Assembly: GCA_011389885.1 (NCBI GenBank)
Contig: JAABTK010000032.1
Coordinates: 1 to 45,981, forward strand
Direction of reading: 5' to 3'
Origin: Gammaproteobacteria bacterium
GTDB lineage: Bacteria; Pseudomonadota; Gammaproteobacteria; Chromatiales; Chromatiaceae
Length of the DNA stretch: 45,981 bases
Below, piece by piece: positions 41,335-45,981 of the stretch. The notes under the pieces are model-generated. The model was not told where the DNA came from, did no database searches, and saw only the letters and a program-made list of their open reading frames with translations. The first letter of the stretch is position 1. The number at the start of each line of letters is the position of its first letter. The position numbers were made by a program, and so were the translations under genes.

Positions 41335-42612
41335 TCAGGCCTCCAGCGTAATCGCCCCTTGGGGGCTGGAAATGCACAACAGACAGTGTCCGGGCTCGGG
41401 CTCGAAATCCGGCGGATGCGCATAGGCCACCCGCCCCGCCCGAAGCCGGGTCTGACAACCGCCGCAACTGCCGGCGCGACAGCCGGAGGTCACCTCGACG
41501 CCGTTGGCCTCGGCGAATTCCAGCAGGGAGCCGGCGGCGGGATCCCACGGGATCGCGCGGTCGGAGTCGCTGAAGGTGATCAGCGGCGGCGGGGTCTCCG
41601 CATCCACGCCGGCGGGTGTCGCACGCTGGATGCTGGCCGGACCGAAGGCTTCGTAGCGAATGTCCTCGGGCTCGACGCCCCAGGACTCCAGCCCGGGCAC
41701 GAGACTCTCCATCATCGGCGGCGGCCCGCACAGATAGAACTGCTGTCGCCGCAACGGCAGGGTATTACGCAGCAACGCCAGATCGACCCGCCCCGCGTGA
41801 TCAAAGTCTTCGCCGAGCCGATCCTCCGGGGCCGGCGCGCTGAAGCAGCGGTGGAGATGAAACCGCCCATGGTCGCGCGCCCACTGCCGCAGTTGCGCCC
41901 CCATCGCCACCTCGGCCCCATTGCGCACCCCGTAAAACAGACGAACCTCGCGCTTGTCGTCCCGCTCCAGCAGCCATCCCAGCATACTGAGCATGGGCGT
42001 GATGCCGATCCCGCCGGCGATCAGCACCACCGGCGTGTCGCCCTCCTGTTGCAGAAAGAACCGCCCCGCCGGCGCCCGCACCGCCAGGCGGTCGCCGGCC
42101 TCGATCCGATCATGAAAATGGCCGGAACCCCGCCCCGGCGGCAATTCCGGCCGGTCGGGCGGTGCGGGCGCCCGCTTGATCGAGACCCGATAGGCGTCAC
42201 GCCCCGGCGCATCCGACAGCGAGTAACAGCGGGTCAGTGGTTCCGTGCCACCGCGATCCCGCCGCGGGACGTCGAGCGTGAAGGTGAGAAACTGCCCCGG
42301 GCGAAAGCGGGGCAGTAGTCCGCCATCCACGGGGGCCAAATAGAAGGAGCAGATGGAGCGATCCGCGCTTTCGTGGACCTTGCGTTGCACCACGAAATCC
42401 CGCAGGCCCGACCAGCCAGGCGGAGCACCGTCGTCGTCATTGGGCTGGATCGTGGCTGAAGGGCCATGCGCCACGCTCGCCCTAGCTTGCGACCCAGCCA
42501 CCCCATCGCCCCCCTGACGACGCCGCCGCCACAGCCCAAAGAGCGCAAAACCGCCCACCTGCAACAACAACAACCCGACCAAAATCGCCAACAGCTCGCC
42601 CGCTTCCATCAC
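41335..42612 (-). CDS. Membrane-anchored NAD(P)H:flavin/2Fe-2S oxidoreductase
   Basis: 425 residues. An N-terminal membrane anchor (LAILVGLLLLQVGGFALFGLW) is followed by a ferredoxin-reductase FAD domain (TRCYSLSDAP), an NAD(P)-binding domain (IAGGIGITPMLSML, YLCGPPPMM) and a C-terminal plant-type 2Fe-2S ferredoxin domain with Cys in GCRAGSCGGCQ and HCLLC. The architecture resembles NqrF/HCR/benzoate-dioxygenase-reductase types. It would oxidise NAD(P)H in the cytoplasm and feed the adjacent cytochrome b. First gene of the operon. Confidence 0.88.
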   Translation of the reverse strand: MMEAGELLAILVGLLLLQVGGFALFGLWRRRRQGGDGVAGSQARASVAHGPSATIQPNDDDGAPPGWSGLRDFVVQRKVHESADRSICSFYLAPVDGGLLPRFRPGQFLTFTLDVPRRDRGGTEPLTRCYSLSDAPGRDAYRVSIKRAPAPPDRPELPPGRGSGHFHDRIEAGDRLAVRAPAGRFFLQQEGDTPVVLIAGGIGITPMLSMLGWLLERDDKREVRLFYGVRNGAEVAMGAQLRQWARDHGRFHLHRCFSAPAPEDRLGEDFDHAGRVDLALLRNTLPLRRQQFYLCGPPPMMESLVPGLESWGVEPEDIRYEAFGPASIQRATPAGVDAETPPPLITFSDSDRAIPWDPAAGSLLEFAEANGVEVTSGCRAGSCGGCQTRLRAGRVAYAHPPDFEPEPGHCLLCISSPQGAITLEA

Positions 42613-42635
42613 TCGCCCCCTTGCAAACCAACGGA

Positions 42636-42657
42636 GGATTCCCCGATACGGGAATCC
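42636..42657. promoter_or_regulatory. Hairpin upstream of the reductase operon
   Basis: GGATTCCC / GGGAATCC form a perfect 8-bp inverted repeat with a 6-nt loop, 24 nt before the reductase start. A second perfect 7-bp repeat, CGGTGTG / CACACCG, lies at 42714-42735 and a CGGGATCCCG palindrome near 42743. Candidate operator or leader structures; no regulator can be named. Confidence 0.35.
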
Positions 42658-42838
42658 GTCGATGGTTCAGGATAGCGAAAAGAGCTGAAACCAAGCTGAA
42701 AACTCGACCCTTCCGGTGTGCTGGCGCTCACACCGAATCACGGGATCCCGCACTCCAGAAACCGCCGTAGTCAGGGTTCGGCATGGGACGAGGCCCGCTC
42801 CCCTCCCCTGTCGTCGTGGCATATCGCGCTCGGCGGTC

Positions 42839-44893
42839 TCAACCCTTTCCCCCGGCGTCGTTCAGATAGCGCTTGCAGGCTTCGAAGTTGCTCTTGTAGC
42901 CGCGCGGCGGTTTTTCCCCTCGTTGCTGGGCGAGGCTTTCGGCGTAGGCGATCATTTTGGGGGTTGGGCGACCCTTGCCGCCCTTTCCCTTGGCGTATCG
43001 CTTGGCCGCCGGCTTGCCCCCGCCCCTCTTGCCGCCGGTGTCGCGCATGGGGGTGCGGATGCGGGCGGGGTCGACGGCTTGCAGCAGGCGGGTGAGCCAG
43101 GTGATGGCGCGACGCTCGAAGTCCTGGAGGGGGATGGTCCCCTTCTCCACCTCTGCCAGTTGTTGTTCCCACCAGGCGGTGATGGCGGGGTTGCCGAGCT
43201 GTTCGGGGATCTGGTCGATGACCTGGCGGCCAAGCTCGGTGGAGATCAGGCTCTTGCCCTGGCTTTGCAGGAAGCGGCGCGCCTTGAGGGTCTCGATGAT
43301 GCCGGCGCGGGTCGCCTCGGTGCCGATGCCCTGGTTTTCGCGCAGGATCTTGCGCAGCTTTTCGTCATCGACGAAACGGGCGACGTTGGCCATGGCCTTG
43401 ATCAGGGCGCCCTCGGTGTAGTGGGCCGGGGGTTTGGTGCGTTTCGCCTCGACCCGGGCGCCCAGGCACTCGGCGCGGCCTTTTTGCAGCGCCGGCAGGG
43501 GTGAGCCGTCATCGGCCTCGCCCTCCTGCACCTTCTTGGCGGGCGGGAAGAGCCGTTTCCAGCCCGCCTCCAACACCTGGCGGCCCTTGCTGATGAAGAA
43601 CTCGTCGAGACAGACAGTCTCGATGGCGGTGGCCTTGAAGCGGTGGTCGGGGTAGAACTGGGCCAACCAGGTGCGGGTGATCATATCGTACACATCCCCT
43701 TCGTCCCGGTTCAGCCCGCCTTTGCGATTGGCCGTGGGGATGATGGCGGTGTGGGCGGTGATGCGCTTGTCATCGAAGGCCCGCCCCATCTGGGTCGGAT
43801 CCGCATCGGCGGCGAGCGGCTGGTAGCCATTGGCGGCGACGGCGGCGAGGATCGCCGGGGTCTCGCCGTGTTGCTCCCGAGAGAGGTAGCGGCAGTCGGT
43901 GCGCGGATAGGTGATCAGCTTGTGGCGTTCGTAGAGGGCCTGGGCGATCTCCAGGGTGCGTTGCGCCGAGAGGCCGAAGCGCTTGGACGCAGCCTGTTGC
44001 AGTTCGTTGAGGGAAAAGGGGAGCGGCGGCGGTTCGGCCTTGTTTCTGGCGTCGATGCGGCGGATCTCGGCGGGTTGGCCCGGCAGTTGCGCGGCCAGGG
44101 CGTCGGGGATGGCGCGGTCGATGCAATGCCCCTCCTCGTCGAAGCCCTTCCCCTCCAGCCGCGCCTTGCTCGGTTGCCAGCGGCCTTCATATTGCGCCCC
44201 CTGCTGATCGAAGCGGGCGACCAGCGGGAAGTAGTCGGTGGGCTGGAAGCTTTCGATCTGCCGGTCCCGCTCCACCACCAGCTTGAGGGTGGGGGTCTGC
44301 ACCCGCCCGATGGAGATCAGGGCGTCGCCGCCGGCCTGACGGTTGGCCAGGGTCATGGCGCGGCTGAGGTTCATGCCCACCAGCCAGTCGGCCCGAGAAC
44401 GCCCCAGGGCGGCGTGGCTCAGGCCCTGGTATTCGCCGTTATCCTTCAGCCGCGCCAGGGCCTTGCGCAGGGCGCCGTCGCTCAGATCCGGCAGCCAGGC
44501 GCGTTGCACCTCGCCCCGCCAGTGGTGCTTCTCCAACACCTCATCCACCAGCAACTGCCCCTCCCGGTCCGGATCGCCGCAGTGGACGATGCGCCCCGCC
44601 TCGCCGAGCAGCTGCTTGATCACGGCGATCTGCTCGCGGCAGGCGGGCCGGGGTTTGAGCTTCCAGGGGTTGGGGAGGATCGGCAGCGCATCCCGCCGCC
44701 ACTGCTTGAGGGCGGGATCGTAGTCCTCGGGCATCGCCTGTTCGTAGAGGTGGCCGACGCACCAAGTGACCGCCCAATCCCGCCCGCGAATGATGCCCTT
44801 CGCGTTGCGCCCGCCGCCCAGCGCGGCGGCGATGGTGCGGCCCAGGGAGGGCTTTTCGGCGATGTAGAGGGTGAGGGGCCCGTTAGCCCGCAT
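42839..44893 (-). CDS. topB: DNA topoisomerase III
   Basis: 684-residue type IA topoisomerase that passes DNA strands and resolves recombination or replication intermediates. TOPRIM motifs: LYIAEKPSLGRTIAAAL and GDPDREGQLLVDEVL. The active-site tyrosine is in LITYPRTDCRYLSREQ; IGRVQTPTLKLVVERD is also typical. The C-terminus has a Gly/Lys-rich linker and a PTPKMIAYAESLAQQRGEKPP motif seen in many longer TopB proteins. I choose ATG 44893 (MRANGPLTLYIAEKPS); the upstream frame has no family-like sequence. The gene stands alone. Confidence 0.95.
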   Translation of the reverse strand: MRANGPLTLYIAEKPSLGRTIAAALGGGRNAKGIIRGRDWAVTWCVGHLYEQAMPEDYDPALKQWRRDALPILPNPWKLKPRPACREQIAVIKQLLGEAGRIVHCGDPDREGQLLVDEVLEKHHWRGEVQRAWLPDLSDGALRKALARLKDNGEYQGLSHAALGRSRADWLVGMNLSRAMTLANRQAGGDALISIGRVQTPTLKLVVERDRQIESFQPTDYFPLVARFDQQGAQYEGRWQPSKARLEGKGFDEEGHCIDRAIPDALAAQLPGQPAEIRRIDARNKAEPPPLPFSLNELQQAASKRFGLSAQRTLEIAQALYERHKLITYPRTDCRYLSREQHGETPAILAAVAANGYQPLAADADPTQMGRAFDDKRITAHTAIIPTANRKGGLNRDEGDVYDMITRTWLAQFYPDHRFKATAIETVCLDEFFISKGRQVLEAGWKRLFPPAKKVQEGEADDGSPLPALQKGRAECLGARVEAKRTKPPAHYTEGALIKAMANVARFVDDEKLRKILRENQGIGTEATRAGIIETLKARRFLQSQGKSLISTELGRQVIDQIPEQLGNPAITAWWEQQLAEVEKGTIPLQDFERRAITWLTRLLQAVDPARIRTPMRDTGGKRGGGKPAAKRYAKGKGGKGRPTPKMIAYAESLAQQRGEKPPRGYKSNFEACKRYLNDAGGKG

Positions 44894-45357
44894 GGTCCGC
44901 CAAGGGTCGGGTTCCCTGCGCCGGGCCTGTGCATCTGAGCACCGCTCTGAAACGAAAATGGCACACTTTAATATCGTCCACTCACTCGGTTCGCCTTGCG
45001 CAAGCGCCGAACCCGGCGAAGCGATGCGCCTCGCCCCTCGGCACATCCTATTGATCGCGGCGCCGAGTCAAACACCGGGGAATTCCGCCCGCCAATCGAC
45101 GCCGTCGGCCTACGCCAAAGCATCCCCCCGTGCGAAGGCACTGTCAAGGGTCCGAGCCAGCCCCTTCTGACCACAGGAAGGTGTTCGGGACACCGGGAAC
45201 AGCCTGGCGGGCGGTATCGAAAGCGGTGTTTGCGCCAGAAGAACGGGGGGACGGCTGCTCGATTACAGGTAGGACCGCGCCGAGGCGGAATCATTCCATT
45301 GGCGCCGGCGGAACCGCGGCGGGGCAAAGGCCCGCCTTCGCCGCCAGCGGCAAATAG
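44894..45357. other. Gene-free region upstream of topB
   Basis: No credible gene on either strand: the open frames have no motifs and continue through the repeats to the right. A palindrome CTTGCGCAAG sits inside a longer imperfect stem near 44990-45015. An AT-rich TATTAAAG on the minus strand near 44967 may be part of the topB promoter. Confidence 0.45.
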
Positions 45358-45638
45358 GACAAGCGCCCGGAGCCCGGACCTTAGTCCGGCTTCGTACCAG
45401 GGCCGGACTGAAGTCCGGGCTCCGAGCAAGGCTCGCGGATGCAATCCGCCCCCACGGGCAGGCCCCGCGTCGGCCCGTGAAAAACTAAAGTTTTTCACTC
45501 CACGCCAAGCGCAAACCTCGGGTCTTGCAACGGACGCACCGCCTCCTGGAGTGAAAAACTTCAGTTTTTCCCGAATAAAAAAACCGCCCCGCTCGCTACC
45601 TTGCCCAGGCGCCATACGCCCCACGGACTGATTGGCGG
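45358..45638. repeat. 281-bp palindrome-rich direct repeat, copy 1
   Basis: Matches 45701-45981 at a period of 343 bp with only scattered differences. Each copy contains a long GC hairpin built on CCGGAC...GTCCGG motifs (here with two mismatches), then two AT-rich palindromes (GTGAAAAACT / AGTTTTTCAC and GAAAAACT / AGTTTTTC) that are also inverted repeats of each other. A run of A follows. The copies are separated by 62 bp. Confidence 0.85.
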
Positions 45639-45700
45639 CGCTGCGCATTCCTTCCCGGGGCATGGAGTCGGCATCGCCCCCCGCTGCCGACCCAGCGCAG

Positions 45701-45981
45701 GACAAGCGCCCGGAGCCCGGACTTTAGTCCGGCTTCGTACCAGGGCCGGACTAAAGTCCGGGCTCCGAGCAAGACTCGCGGATGCAATCCGCCCCCACGG
45801 GCAGGCCCCACGTCGGCCCGTGAAAAACTAAAGTTTTTCACTCCACGCCAAGCGCAAACCTCGGGTCTTGCAACGGGCGCATCGCCTCCTGGAGTGAAAA
45901 ACTTCAGTTTTTCCCGAATAAAAAAACCGCGCCGCTCGCTACCTTGCCCAGGCGCCATACGCCCCACGGACTGATTGGCGG
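45701..45981. repeat. 281-bp palindrome-rich direct repeat, copy 2 (runs to window end)
   Basis: Second copy, cut by the window edge, so the true unit may be longer. Here the GC hairpin is perfect: 23-bp arms from CGGAGCCCGGACTTTAG onward, with an 11-nt loop, at about 45711-45767. Each arm is itself near-palindromic. The AT palindromes are identical to copy 1. Confidence 0.85.

Noticed and set aside
44968-45705. Minus-strand frame over the repeat region
   Set aside because: It runs through palindromic repeats and has no domain-like sequence.
1-45981. CRISPR arrays, tRNA or rRNA genes
   Set aside because: I saw no regularly spaced short repeats and no recognisable tRNA or rRNA sequence; the end repeats are two long units, not an array.

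Overview
The window is high-GC, densely coded DNA of proteobacterial character. A gammaproteobacterium, perhaps a purple-sulfur-type Chromatiales, is my best guess from gene style only; there is no rRNA or tRNA to anchor it. I see no CRISPR array.

Layout. (1) 1-2850 is the 3' part of a type I restriction gene (hsdR), followed by a gene-free stretch holding a 134-bp MITE. (2) 3335-6520, minus strand: a GH13 sucrose-phosphorylase-like enzyme and SelO. (3) 6722-12708: a phosphonate-type periplasmic binding protein, divergent from a hybrid sensor kinase with a FixL-like PAS domain. The kinase is followed by a single-domain response regulator and an Hpt-REC-REC-GGDEF diguanylate cyclase. (4) 12791-33222 is the centrepiece: a plus-strand array that looks like an enlarged Gram-negative relative of the poly-gamma-glutamate (CapB/CapC, PgsB/PgsC) synthase. 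It holds a secreted putative hydrolase, a 1754-residue envelope protein ending in a probable outer-membrane barrel, a cyclic-nucleotide-binding protein, a 1370-residue HEAT-CapB fusion, a CHASE2 pseudo-histidine-kinase, a response regulator, a 1057-residue double-CapC fusion, and an 816-residue membrane-anchored envelope protein. Remnants of a type I restriction locus (hsdM', an HTH gene, hsdS'), a REP-like element and an IS66-like MITE sit inside this array. (5) 33296-33836: a bacteriohemerythrin gene split by a second copy of the 134-bp MITE, with an 8-bp target duplication. (6) 34229-39785: two secreted proteins, one with a laminin-B-like domain and three repeated modules, divergent from a small membrane protein across a symmetric pair of promoters. 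(7) 39916-42612, minus strand: an electron-transfer operon of flavin/2Fe-2S reductase, membrane cytochrome b and octaheme cytochrome c. (8) 42839-44893: topoisomerase III, then gene-free DNA with two copies of a palindrome-rich 281-bp repeat.

How it may work together (inference): the binding protein, sensor kinase, response regulators, c-di-GMP cyclase and cNMP-binding protein would control a membrane amide ligase. CapB-like would activate the substrate and CapC-like would polymerise or translocate it. The two large periplasmic proteins would carry the polymer across the envelope and out through the barrel, and the secreted hydrolase would trim it. The polymer is not known. Poly-gamma-glutamate is the obvious candidate, but no CapA/PgsA is visible. 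Several mobile-element scars show that the region has been rearranged.
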